DNA of 64,000 nt from CAWGCE01 sp964480915 (lineage in GTDB: Bacteria > Planctomycetota > Planctomycetia > Pirellulales > Pirellulaceae): the NCBI GenBank assembly GCA_964480915.1, contig CAYZRS010000004.1:1-64000 (forward strand), in the 5' to 3' direction. The notes beneath the pieces were generated by a model. The model did not search any database and was not told the origin of the DNA. It saw only the letters and a program-made list of their open reading frames with translations. Both the position numbers and the translations under genes were made by a program. Of the stretch, positions 27,017 through 35,260 are shown in pieces. The first letter of the stretch is position 1. Each line of letters begins with the position of its first letter.

Positions 27017-27167
27017 AGCAGTTTTCCCAGCGATGATCGGTTGGCGTTGGCATTGGCAAGTCGGCCCTCACCACGAGCGTTCGCTGAAAATTCTACAACA
27101 ACTCTGCGGTCTTGTATTGCGCCGCCCCGCCAGGGGGTGGCAATTGGAATGGAATCGATGATGGAAG

Positions 27168-27584
27168 CTAAGCCGATGCAATGATCGCGTCGAGGAAAGC
27201 GAGATTCGTGGGCAGTAGATCGCCACAGGCGCGCATCTCCTCCTCGGTCCACCAGAAGCATTCGGAGGCCTCTTCCGGATTGGGAATCGCGGTCGCATCG
27301 ACCGGAATCCGCGCTTCCCACCAACCAAGTCGAATGCCGCTGGGAGTCCTACATTCCCAGACGCGACGAACCGCTTCGGCGTTAGCGATGCCGACTTCTT
27401 CTTCGATTTCCCTTAACAGGGCCTGCTCTTCCGACTCGCCCGCTTCGATTCCGCCGCCGGGAAAACAAATTTTCCCTGGCGCCGATTCGGTGAGCGAACG
27501 TCGGATTACTAAATACTTGTCACTCCTACGAATGACGCCAATCACCCCCCGTCGCTCGTTTTTGTTGTTGGGCTGGTGGGGCAT
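27168..27584 (-). CDS. NUDIX hydrolase
   Basis: The start is the ATG at 27584 (MPHQPNNKNERRG), with CGGAG six bases upstream; the frame is open to 27731 but the added residues look non-coding. The 138-residue protein has the NUDIX box (G-x5-E-x7-RE-x2-EE-x-G) at about residues 35-59: PGGGIEAGES, LLREIEEEVGI. It should bind Mg and hydrolyse a nucleoside diphosphate linked to another group. The substrate is not predictable. It is divergent from the MORN-repeat gene across about 300 bases that hold TATAAT at 27740-27745, a possible -10 for the plus strand. Confidence 0.9.
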   Translation of the reverse strand: MPHQPNNKNERRGVIGVIRRSDKYLVIRRSLTESAPGKICFPGGGIEAGESEEQALLREIEEEVGIANAEAVRRVWECRTPSGIRLGWWEARIPVDATAIPNPEEASECFWWTEEEMRACGDLLPTNLAFLDAIIASA

Positions 27585-27880
27585 GGTCGACTCCGGGTCT
27601 GATGAAAATTGTTGTCGCTGAAATGTTGGCGTTTGCCAGCAAACCGTGCGAGGATAGGGATTGTGGGCAGGCTTGTTCCGGGAACGTTTCCGGAATTTCG
27701 GAACCAAAGAATAGCTCACCGCAACCGACACGTCACAGTTATAATCGGCCTATTCCGAACGACCGATTGATTTCGACGTGAAACTCGGCAGGAGAATATC
27801 GACGTTCGCAAAAAGGATGGTGCGGCAATTTAAAATGGTGGAAGTCCTCTTCTTCGTTCCCGCCTTCTGAAAACTGCATT

Positions 27881-28657
27881 ATGAAACTCTCATCGAACCG
27901 CGTTCTGCGACTTGCAATCATTGCGTCTTGCCTTTCACCATGCCTATCGCTCGCAGGTGAATTAGAAATCACGACGAGCCTAAAAAGCAAGCAAGAACCG
28001 GCGGCGGCTCCGGCGATCGACAAGACGACGACACTGAAGACGATCACTGAGCAAGATGACGCGGGCAACGTCGTGCGAAAGTACACCGCGAAGATCTTGG
28101 GCGACGGAACGCAGCTCAAGCATGGCAATTTTGTCGAATTCTACGGCAATGGTGAAATTTACCGCAGCGGACGATATCAGGACGGCAAACGGGACGATGC
28201 TTGGAAATATCTTGATGAGAAGGGACAAGTCGTCAAAACAGGACGATTCGCCAACGGCCTGATCGATGGCAAATGGGAAATGTTCGCGGATGGAAAACGA
28301 ATCCGTATGGAGACCTATCAGCTCGGCATCCCGCACGGACGATGGGAGAGGTATTCGGTCGAAACGGGGATGGTCTTGGAAACTCGCGAGTTCAGCAACG
28401 GCAAGCTGCACGGCACAGTATCTCGCAGCTACCCCAATGGTCAGCCCAAAGAGCATGCCAAATACAAGCAGGGAAAACTGAACGGCGTGCAGCGAAAATG
28501 GCACCGCAACGGCAAACAGCATTCGGTCGCATCCTACCTCAACGGGATGCGGCACGGCTCTTTCAAAGAATGGCGTCCCAATGGCTCGGTGATCCAGGAC
28601 GCGCAGTATCAAAACGACCAATTGATGTTCCGCACATCGGCGACCAGTTCCCGCTGA
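27881..28657 (+). CDS. Exported MORN/YwqK-type repeat protein
   Basis: The 258-residue protein has a signal peptide (about 1-25, ending LSLAG) and a short charged link, then about seven repeats of roughly 22-23 residues to the C-terminus. Each contains the pattern G-x-W/F-x-E/K-x-Y-x-N/D-G, for example HGNFVEFYGNGEIYRSGRY, LIDGKWEMFADGK and NGMRHGSFKEWRPNGS. These are MORN-like variants as in the YwqK family, some of which serve as antitoxins, though this one is exported so an antitoxin role is not implied. It probably binds a partner in the periplasm or at the surface. Single gene. Confidence 0.75.
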   Translation: MKLSSNRVLRLAIIASCLSPCLSLAGELEITTSLKSKQEPAAAPAIDKTTTLKTITEQDDAGNVVRKYTAKILGDGTQLKHGNFVEFYGNGEIYRSGRYQDGKRDDAWKYLDEKGQVVKTGRFANGLIDGKWEMFADGKRIRMETYQLGIPHGRWERYSVETGMVLETREFSNGKLHGTVSRSYPNGQPKEHAKYKQGKLNGVQRKWHRNGKQHSVASYLNGMRHGSFKEWRPNGSVIQDAQYQNDQLMFRTSATSSR

Positions 28658-28977
28658 TGTCGCCGTTGGAAGTGTCCTCCTAAGTCAGACGTTTCTTCGG
28701 CAGCGTACGCTGAAATACGCTCGCTTCCCATTCGGTTGGCCAAACCCCAACGACTTGGCGATTTCGACACTCCTGCCATTGATGTCGATTCGTTGTGGCG
28801 TTCGGTTTGAGGTACGCCATTCGCCTAAAATGCGTTAGAATTCCCAGACGCTGGGCAGACTGGGTTGCCGAATGGACCTCTGGGGTGCAAGCTCCTAATT
28901 CTAAGCAAGCTGCGTTCGTAGGAATGTCCAGGCAACGACATGGAATTCAACACTCTGGAAGTACGCGTAAACTAACT
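28658..28977. other. Upstream region of ftsH
   Basis: No gene is seen. An in-frame ATG at 28795 could lengthen FtsH by 61 residues, but those residues (rich in W, R and S, no family match) look like untranslated leader, so ftsH is started at 28978. TAGAAT near 28836 may be a -10 element, without a good -35. Confidence 0.35.
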
Positions 28978-30978
28978 ATGAACAAGCCGGAATCGCCACC
29001 CACCGACGGCCAAAACAACGATCAAGAGAAGGCCTCCGAACCGGACAACTTCTTTCGCTTTAATAATCCCAACCTGTGGTTGATTGCAGCGATCTTGGCT
29101 TTGACCGCAACGCTACTGGTCCGAGATCTGACTCCACCGGACGTGCCCGAGAGCTTTTTTGTGTCGCAGCTCGAAAAAGGCAACGTGGCAGAAATCAGTT
29201 ACATCTCGAAGCAGCGCATCGTCGGTCGCTTCCGCGAGCAGCCGACCGCTCCACCCAAGACCGGCAATAACGGCGAAGTCATCGCGCAGAAGGATAAGAA
29301 GGGGGAACCGGTCTTGCTGAAGAAAGAATTCAGCACGACGGTCGATCCGATGATGAGCCAAAAGAAACAGGAGCAGCTCGAAGCCTGGTATGCCGAGCAC
29401 GAGGTGATCCTGCACCACCAGTCGCAGGCGGACAGTAATCCGATCTTGATGTCGATTCTGCTTGTTGGTTTGCCGCTGGCGTTTTTTATTCTTCTGTGGT
29501 CCACCTTCCGCCGCACCCGCGATCAAATCATGGGCGGTGGTATCCTCTCTGGAATTAGTAAGAGCACAGCCAAGCGTTACGAAGACGGTGACAAACCGAC
29601 AACGTTTGACGACGTGGCGGGACTTGAGGGAGTCAAAACCGACCTCCAAGAAATCGTCGACTTCCTCAAAGAGCCAGCGAAGTTCGCCAAGTTGGGCGGT
29701 CGCATTCCCAAAGGCGTCCTCTTGAACGGACCTCCAGGTACGGGCAAGACGCTCCTAGCACGCGCCGTGGCTGGTGAAGCGAAGGTACCGTTTTATACGG
29801 TCAACGGATCTGAATTCATTCAGATGTTTGTCGGTGTCGGTGCCAGTCGCGTGCGTGACCTTTTCAAAACAGCGAAAGAGCAAGCGCCCGCGATCATTTT
29901 CATCGACGAAATCGACGCGGTCGGCCGACAACGTGGGGCCGGATTAGGCGGTGGTCACGATGAACGCGAACAAACGCTGAATCAGATCCTGAGCGAGATG
30001 GACGGATTCTCCCAGACCGATTCGGTGATCGTCATGGCGGCTACGAATCGGCCGGATGTTCTCGATCCGGCGCTGCTCCGTCCGGGTCGTTTCGATCGAC
30101 ACATTACGGTCGATCGGCCGACTTTAAAGGGGCGACATGCAATTTTCAAAGTCCACGTCCGGTCGGTACCGCTTGACGAAGAGGTCGACTTGCAGCGACT
30201 GGCGGCCGGAACCGTCGGTCTCACCGGCGCCGACATCCAAAATCTGGTCAACGAAGCGGCTCTTTGGGCAACTCGCCAAGACAAAAAGAGCGTCACGATG
30301 GAAGATTTTGAACATGCTCGCGACAAAATTCTCATGGGGCCAAAACGAGAAGAGATTCTCACCGGCATCGAAAAAGAAAAAACGGCCTACCACGAAGCGG
30401 GGCACGCCCTGATCGCATGGCTTACCAAAGGCACCGATCGCATCCACAAAGTCACCGTAATCCCACGGGGACGCGCTTTGGGTGTAACGCAAACGTTACC
30501 AGCCGAAGATCGAATGAATGTCACAGAAAGTGAATTGAACGCACGCCTGGCCTTCATGCTCGGTGGCCGTGCAGCTGAACAGCTTATCTACGATGAATGT
30601 AGCGCCGGTGCTGAAAACGATTTGGAACGAGCGACGCAGTTGGCTCGCCGCATGGTCACGAAATGGGGCATGAGTGAACGGTTAGGGCCTGTCAGCTACA
30701 AATTGAGCGATGACGATCCATTCCTCGGCCGCGAAATGCACCAGCAACGACAGTTCAGCGAACGGACGCTGCAGATCATCGATGAGGAAGTGTCTGCGAT
30801 TTTGCATGCCGCTTCCGACCAGGCGATCGAAATCTTGTCCAAGAATCGTGATAAACTGGAAGCGATCTCGACCGCCTTGGTTGAAAATGAAGAAATCAAC
30901 GAAGCCGAGATTTCCAACTTGATCGGCCCCTCGATTCATCACGAGATGAACGGTTCGCTTACCTCCACTTCCACGTAG
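28978..30978 (+). CDS. ftsH: ATP-dependent zinc metalloprotease FtsH
   Basis: FtsH degrades membrane and short-lived soluble proteins. The 666-residue protein has two membrane segments (about 25-43 and 154-176) enclosing a periplasmic domain, then the AAA module: Walker A GPPGTGKT (about 251-258), Walker B IIFIDEIDAVG, and the second region of homology RPDVLDPALLRPGRFDR with arginine fingers. The protease part holds HEAGH at about 472-476 and the third zinc ligand aspartate in GAENDLERA. Length and order match the family. rsgA begins 7 bases after the stop, so the two form an operon. FtsH is usually near-essential. Confidence 0.97.
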   Translation: MNKPESPPTDGQNNDQEKASEPDNFFRFNNPNLWLIAAILALTATLLVRDLTPPDVPESFFVSQLEKGNVAEISYISKQRIVGRFREQPTAPPKTGNNGEVIAQKDKKGEPVLLKKEFSTTVDPMMSQKKQEQLEAWYAEHEVILHHQSQADSNPILMSILLVGLPLAFFILLWSTFRRTRDQIMGGGILSGISKSTAKRYEDGDKPTTFDDVAGLEGVKTDLQEIVDFLKEPAKFAKLGGRIPKGVLLNGPPGTGKTLLARAVAGEAKVPFYTVNGSEFIQMFVGVGASRVRDLFKTAKEQAPAIIFIDEIDAVGRQRGAGLGGGHDEREQTLNQILSEMDGFSQTDSVIVMAATNRPDVLDPALLRPGRFDRHITVDRPTLKGRHAIFKVHVRSVPLDEEVDLQRLAAGTVGLTGADIQNLVNEAALWATRQDKKSVTMEDFEHARDKILMGPKREEILTGIEKEKTAYHEAGHALIAWLTKGTDRIHKVTVIPRGRALGVTQTLPAEDRMNVTESELNARLAFMLGGRAAEQLIYDECSAGAENDLERATQLARRMVTKWGMSERLGPVSYKLSDDDPFLGREMHQQRQFSERTLQIIDEEVSAILHAASDQAIEILSKNRDKLEAISTALVENEEINEAEISNLIGPSIHHEMNGSLTSTST

Positions 30979-30985
30979 TTCGTCT

Positions 30986-32134
30986 ATGGCTAAATCAGGT
31001 TCTGGCAAGAAGAAGCTTCGGACGAACTTCCGCAAGAACCGGGGAGCCAAGACGCGCGATGCCGATCTGACTCGTGACTACAAACAGTCTGACGACGTCA
31101 CCGATCTGACGAAACAGCAAGAACGTGTCAGCGGAAAAGGCGCGCTCACGCGCAAAAGAACGGTCGTCACGACTGAATCGGCCGATGATCCGAACGAAAT
31201 GGTCCTTGCCGTCGACGAGTCGGCCTGCCTGAAGGGTCGCGTTCTCAGTGTTCATGGCCTGGCCAGTCATGTGGCGATCGAAGATGGCACGGTCTACCGC
31301 TGCGCCACGCGACGTGTTCTAAAAACGCTCAGTACCGATCAACGCAATGTCGTGGCAGCCGGCGACCGGGTCCTCTTTCGCCCATCTGGCGCCGACGAAG
31401 GTATCATCGAACGAATCGAGACTCGGCACGGTTACCTGTCTCGCGCCAGCCGAGGACGCCAACACGTGATCGTGGCGAATGTCGATCAATTGCTGATCAT
31501 CACTTGTGCCGCCGAACCGACACTCAAACCGAACCTGATCGACCGCTTCCTCGTGACCGCCGAAAAGGCCAACATTCGACCGATCATTTGCATCAACAAA
31601 ATTGACCTCGTCCCGGCGGCCGACCTGCAACCGCTGCTGGGCGTCTTCGGACAAATGGGCTACGAGACGCTGCTCGTTTCGGCCGCCACCGGTTTCAATG
31701 TCGATCGATTGCACTCGCTCGTTCGGGGCAAGCAAAGTGCCGTTGCCGGTCAGAGCGGCGTCGGAAAGTCGTCGCTGCTGAACGCCATTCAACCGGGGCT
31801 TCAGTTGCAAGTGCGCACGGTGAGCGCCGAAAACAGCAAAGGACGTCACACGACCACTGCGGCGCGGCTCATCCCGCTCGACTTCGGTGGTTGGATCGTC
31901 GACACGCCCGGCATTCGCCAATTCCAATTGTGGGACGTGATTCCCGAAGAGGTCGCCGGCTATTTTCGCGACATCCGCCCCTACGTTGCCGACTGTCGTT
32001 TTCCCGACTGCACGCACACTCATGAATCGGACTGCAGCGTCAAGCACGCCGTGGCCGACGGACGACTCGATGCGCGGCGCTATGAAAGCTACTGCCAAAT
32101 GCTAGAACCCGATTCTGGGTTTGTCGCTCGCTAG
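30986..32134 (+). CDS. rsgA: Small ribosomal subunit biogenesis GTPase RsgA
   Basis: RsgA (YjeQ) helps 30S maturation. The 382-residue protein has a lysine-rich N-terminus, an OB-fold (about 75-155; GRVLSVHG), and a circularly permuted GTPase: G4 INKIDL at about 201-206 comes before G1 GQSGVGKSS at about 255-263 and G3 VDTPGIRQF near 305. The zinc site CRFPDCTHTHESDCSVKHA (about 337-355) follows, then a C-terminal helix. This order is diagnostic. The long basic N-terminus (GSGKKKLRTNFRKNR) is typical of planctomycete RsgA and may bind rRNA. Probably co-transcribed with ftsH. Confidence 0.95.
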   Translation: MAKSGSGKKKLRTNFRKNRGAKTRDADLTRDYKQSDDVTDLTKQQERVSGKGALTRKRTVVTTESADDPNEMVLAVDESACLKGRVLSVHGLASHVAIEDGTVYRCATRRVLKTLSTDQRNVVAAGDRVLFRPSGADEGIIERIETRHGYLSRASRGRQHVIVANVDQLLIITCAAEPTLKPNLIDRFLVTAEKANIRPIICINKIDLVPAADLQPLLGVFGQMGYETLLVSAATGFNVDRLHSLVRGKQSAVAGQSGVGKSSLLNAIQPGLQLQVRTVSAENSKGRHTTTAARLIPLDFGGWIVDTPGIRQFQLWDVIPEEVAGYFRDIRPYVADCRFPDCTHTHESDCSVKHAVADGRLDARRYESYCQMLEPDSGFVAR

Positions 32135-32211
32135 GCACGAGACCGTGCGAATTCCGCGACTTTCGACCGATCGCTACCCTCAGTGGGGCGCCGGCGTATA
32201 CTTAGGGCCCC

Positions 32212-34899
32212 ATGTCGCCGCGCGATGGAGGGCCTCACGGCTCCCCTGCGTTGCCGACCTCGCAGCAACCGCTTCCCTTTCGGCACCTCGCGATGAGTGA
32301 CGATTCGAAACATCAAGAGCAGCCACTGGCGCCGAAGACTCCGCCTCGTTCGGCCGTGGACGGTCGGACCGCCGATGCCGCGCCGAATCAAACCTCTGGC
32401 CAAGTCTCTGGCCAAACCTCTGCCAGTGAACCGCTGACCACGACGCACCACGCGGAACCGCGTGCCTTCGATGCGACCGTCATTTCCAAACGTTCCGCCA
32501 GCGGTCGTATCGCGCCGCCGCCCGCCGATCGGCTTTCCAACGCCGCCATCGGCAAGCAACTCGAAGGGACGCATTTGGACGACTATCTGTTGGAGGAATT
32601 TGTCGGCGGTGGCGGGATGGGAGCCGTTTTTCGCGCTGAAGACCTGGTTCTTCGCCGGACGGTGGCTGTGAAAGTCCTGACGACACGACACGGAGATAAC
32701 GACGAAGAAGCGAGACGTTTCGAACAGGAGGCGCAAAGCGCAGCGCGACTCAACCACGAAAACATCGCACGAGTTCACGGCTACGGTAAGTCGTCCGGCT
32801 GGCAGTACATCGTGCTGGAGTTCATTGAAGGACAGAACCTGCGGGATCTCGTCCAGCAGACAGGTGGCTTGCGAATCGATGACACGATTTCCTACGCCTG
32901 GCAAATCACCGAAGCGCTAGAACATGCCAGCGCCCAAGGGATCGTCCATCGCGATATTAAGCCATCCAATGTCATCGTCACTCCGCAAGGACAGGCTAAG
33001 TTAGTCGACATGGGGCTCGCCAAGGTCCATCAGCTGGACACCGGCGAACGAGACCTAACCGCGACCGGCATGACACTGGGAACGTTCGATTACATATCAC
33101 CGGAACAGGGCGAAGACCCAAGCAAGGCCGACGTGCGGAGTGATCTCTATTCACTTGGGTGTACGATCTACTTCATGCTGGTCGGACAACCGCCCTTCCC
33201 GTCCGGCACGCCGATTCAGAAAATCCTGAACCACAAGAACGAGCCGCCACCCGAATTACGACTCTTGCGGCAAGACATCCCACGCGGACTGCTGGCAATC
33301 GTCGATTGTTTGCTGGCGAAGCATCCGAACGATCGCTTTCAGACGCCCAGAGCACTCTCTGACGCGCTGATTCGTTTTGCCGATTCGGAAGAGCTACCGC
33401 CCCGCGCAAGGGCCGTCGCGCGTCGCGCCGCCCAGCATCAACATGGACCGCTCTATAACTATGTCGAATGGCTCGTTCCTTGCTTGTTGCTGGCAGCCGC
33501 CGTTTTCGCTGTGGAGCGTCTGGTTCCCAAGGATCCGATCGAGCAGGCCTCACTGCCCGAAGTCATCTTGCCGATCACAGCAACCAGTAATCCGGTCGCT
33601 GCGCCATTGAAAATACCGGCCGCCAGTCGTCGACGCCGGGATACGAGCTGGATTCCACCCGAGCCCACCAGCATCGAGGTCCCTCCCATCAAGGCAAGCT
33701 CCGCTGCGACCGACCTTGGTGATGGCGTCATCCGAGTCATCGCCGACAGCTCGCGAGCCGACGGTGTGCAGGTGTTTGGCTCTCCACAGCTTGCCCTGGA
33801 AGCGGCCCAGAACAACCCGGCGATCAAGACAATTGAGTTTCAATTGACGGGCCGCTTTCCGGTCGCTCCGATGCGATTCAGCAACCGAACATTGCGGCTC
33901 GAAGCTGTCGGCAACGCGTGGCCGATTCTCGAATTCCGCCAAGTTCTTGGCGACGACTGTGCCATCCAAATGACAGGAGGCCGGCTCGATATCCAAGGCG
34001 TCCATTTCGACTTGCTCGCGCCAACGCCGGCCAATCTTTTTCACCTCATTAATGTGGCCAACGTGCAAATGGATGGCGCATGGACCACCATCAGCGGTGA
34101 ATCGGACGATTCTCAAACCGGCGCAGTATTTGACATCAGCACTGCAGAATCTCCGTCAGAACGCCCTGTCGACGTCGATGAACTGCCCGATTTAGAACGG
34201 ACCAACAACCTCCCGACGGCAATCCAGTTGACCGATTGCGTGATGCGAGGCGATCTAAACGTTTTGCATGTCCGAGCCGACCAGCCCTGCCGCTTTCAGT
34301 GGGACAATGGGTTCTTGTGTACCACGGGTAAGTTGGCGGAACTGGAGGCAACGGCAATGGCCAACGCGGACGCCGGGCAGCATCGTATCGATGTCGATCA
34401 CCTCACCGCCGTCATCGATGACGGGTTGCTGCAGGCAAACGCTAGCGAAACCAAGGCGCGTTTCATTACGGTCGACCTCAATTGTACCCGCAGCATCTTT
34501 GTCGCCAGATCGACGGAACCATTTGTTCGCATGGCAGGCAATGAGCAGCAAAGAACAGAATTCGCCACCTCATTCTTTTTCGGTGGACAACGTAATTTCT
34601 ATGAGCAGGTCACGAACTTCTGGCAAATGACGGACGAACCGGCCGAAGATTTTTCCGCATGGCAAGAACGTTGGTCTGCGTCAGAAAGTTTGGCTCAAAC
34701 CAACAAGGTCGCCTGGCTCGATCCGGACTGCTTTGCTGTCCGTCGAACGCAAGCAACGCCTGCACAATTTCAACTCGATGCCTCTCCCAACAATCCGGCT
34801 CGAGCCGCAGGCGGGGGGCTGCAACGTAGCGACGCTGGGTTCCGCTTGCAGGAATTACCCTTTCCGAGGTACGGCATGATCTGGCCCAACGGTTTCTGA
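32212..34899 (+). CDS. Transmembrane serine/threonine protein kinase with beta-helix-like ectodomain
   Basis: The 895-residue protein has a disordered N-terminus, a kinase domain (about 122-393), one membrane segment (about 419-437) and a large C-terminal part on the other side. Kinase motifs are GGGGMGAVF, lysine in VAVKVL, HRDIKPSN at about 246-253, DMG in place of DFG (VDMGLAK) and TFDYISPEQGE. The C-terminal half (about 500-890) shows short repeated turns with LRLEAVGNAW, GGRLDIQGVHF and QLTDCVMRGDLNVLHV and looks like a parallel beta-helix. The ATG at 32212 has a weak AGGG; an in-frame ATG at 32293 (MSDDSKHQE) is equally plausible. The ligand and targets are unknown. Confidence 0.9.
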   Translation: MSPRDGGPHGSPALPTSQQPLPFRHLAMSDDSKHQEQPLAPKTPPRSAVDGRTADAAPNQTSGQVSGQTSASEPLTTTHHAEPRAFDATVISKRSASGRIAPPPADRLSNAAIGKQLEGTHLDDYLLEEFVGGGGMGAVFRAEDLVLRRTVAVKVLTTRHGDNDEEARRFEQEAQSAARLNHENIARVHGYGKSSGWQYIVLEFIEGQNLRDLVQQTGGLRIDDTISYAWQITEALEHASAQGIVHRDIKPSNVIVTPQGQAKLVDMGLAKVHQLDTGERDLTATGMTLGTFDYISPEQGEDPSKADVRSDLYSLGCTIYFMLVGQPPFPSGTPIQKILNHKNEPPPELRLLRQDIPRGLLAIVDCLLAKHPNDRFQTPRALSDALIRFADSEELPPRARAVARRAAQHQHGPLYNYVEWLVPCLLLAAAVFAVERLVPKDPIEQASLPEVILPITATSNPVAAPLKIPAASRRRRDTSWIPPEPTSIEVPPIKASSAATDLGDGVIRVIADSSRADGVQVFGSPQLALEAAQNNPAIKTIEFQLTGRFPVAPMRFSNRTLRLEAVGNAWPILEFRQVLGDDCAIQMTGGRLDIQGVHFDLLAPTPANLFHLINVANVQMDGAWTTISGESDDSQTGAVFDISTAESPSERPVDVDELPDLERTNNLPTAIQLTDCVMRGDLNVLHVRADQPCRFQWDNGFLCTTGKLAELEATAMANADAGQHRIDVDHLTAVIDDGLLQANASETKARFITVDLNCTRSIFVARSTEPFVRMAGNEQQRTEFATSFFFGGQRNFYEQVTNFWQMTDEPAEDFSAWQERWSASESLAQTNKVAWLDPDCFAVRRTQATPAQFQLDASPNNPARAAGGGLQRSDAGFRLQELPFPRYGMIWPNGF

Positions 34900-35260
34900 T
34901 CCACCATCGATTGATTCAGAATCTTCTTGCTACGGCAGACTTTTGCACATTCGTGCCCTTGGGCAAAAATGGCAACCTGCCGATTTCTTTTGCTAACTGA
35001 CAAGGTTTTCGGTCTGGGCATCTCCAGTGCGTTGGGAAATCTGCGCAGGCTGGCTCGACCTTCCCGGCTGCGCAAAGCTCGCCTGAAGTAACGATATTTC
35101 GCATTGGTCGGCCATCTATACGGTGGCCAAGGCCGCCTGTCGAAAACTACTCCTGCAACGAGGTTTTTCCGAAGAATTGCCATAAGCGATTTAATCGGTA
35201 CCAAGAGTTACAGTCGTCGTCGCTGAGACGCTTTGAGCGCAACGTGTTGGAAGGAATCGT
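34900..35260. promoter_or_regulatory. Upstream region of the secretion-like operon
   Basis: No gene is supported; an antisense frame over this region also covers the end of the kinase gene and is taken as chance. The stretch must hold the promoter of the TolC-SecA-like-HlyD run. GGAAGGA five bases before the ATG at 35261 is a strong ribosome binding site. No clear -35/-10 pair was found. Confidence 0.35.

Noticed and set aside
31319..32098. Minus-strand frame of 259 residues
   Set aside because: Antisense to rsgA; no domain.
34770..35204. Minus-strand frame of 144 residues before the TolC gene
   Set aside because: Overlaps the end of the kinase gene and reads as arginine-rich noise.
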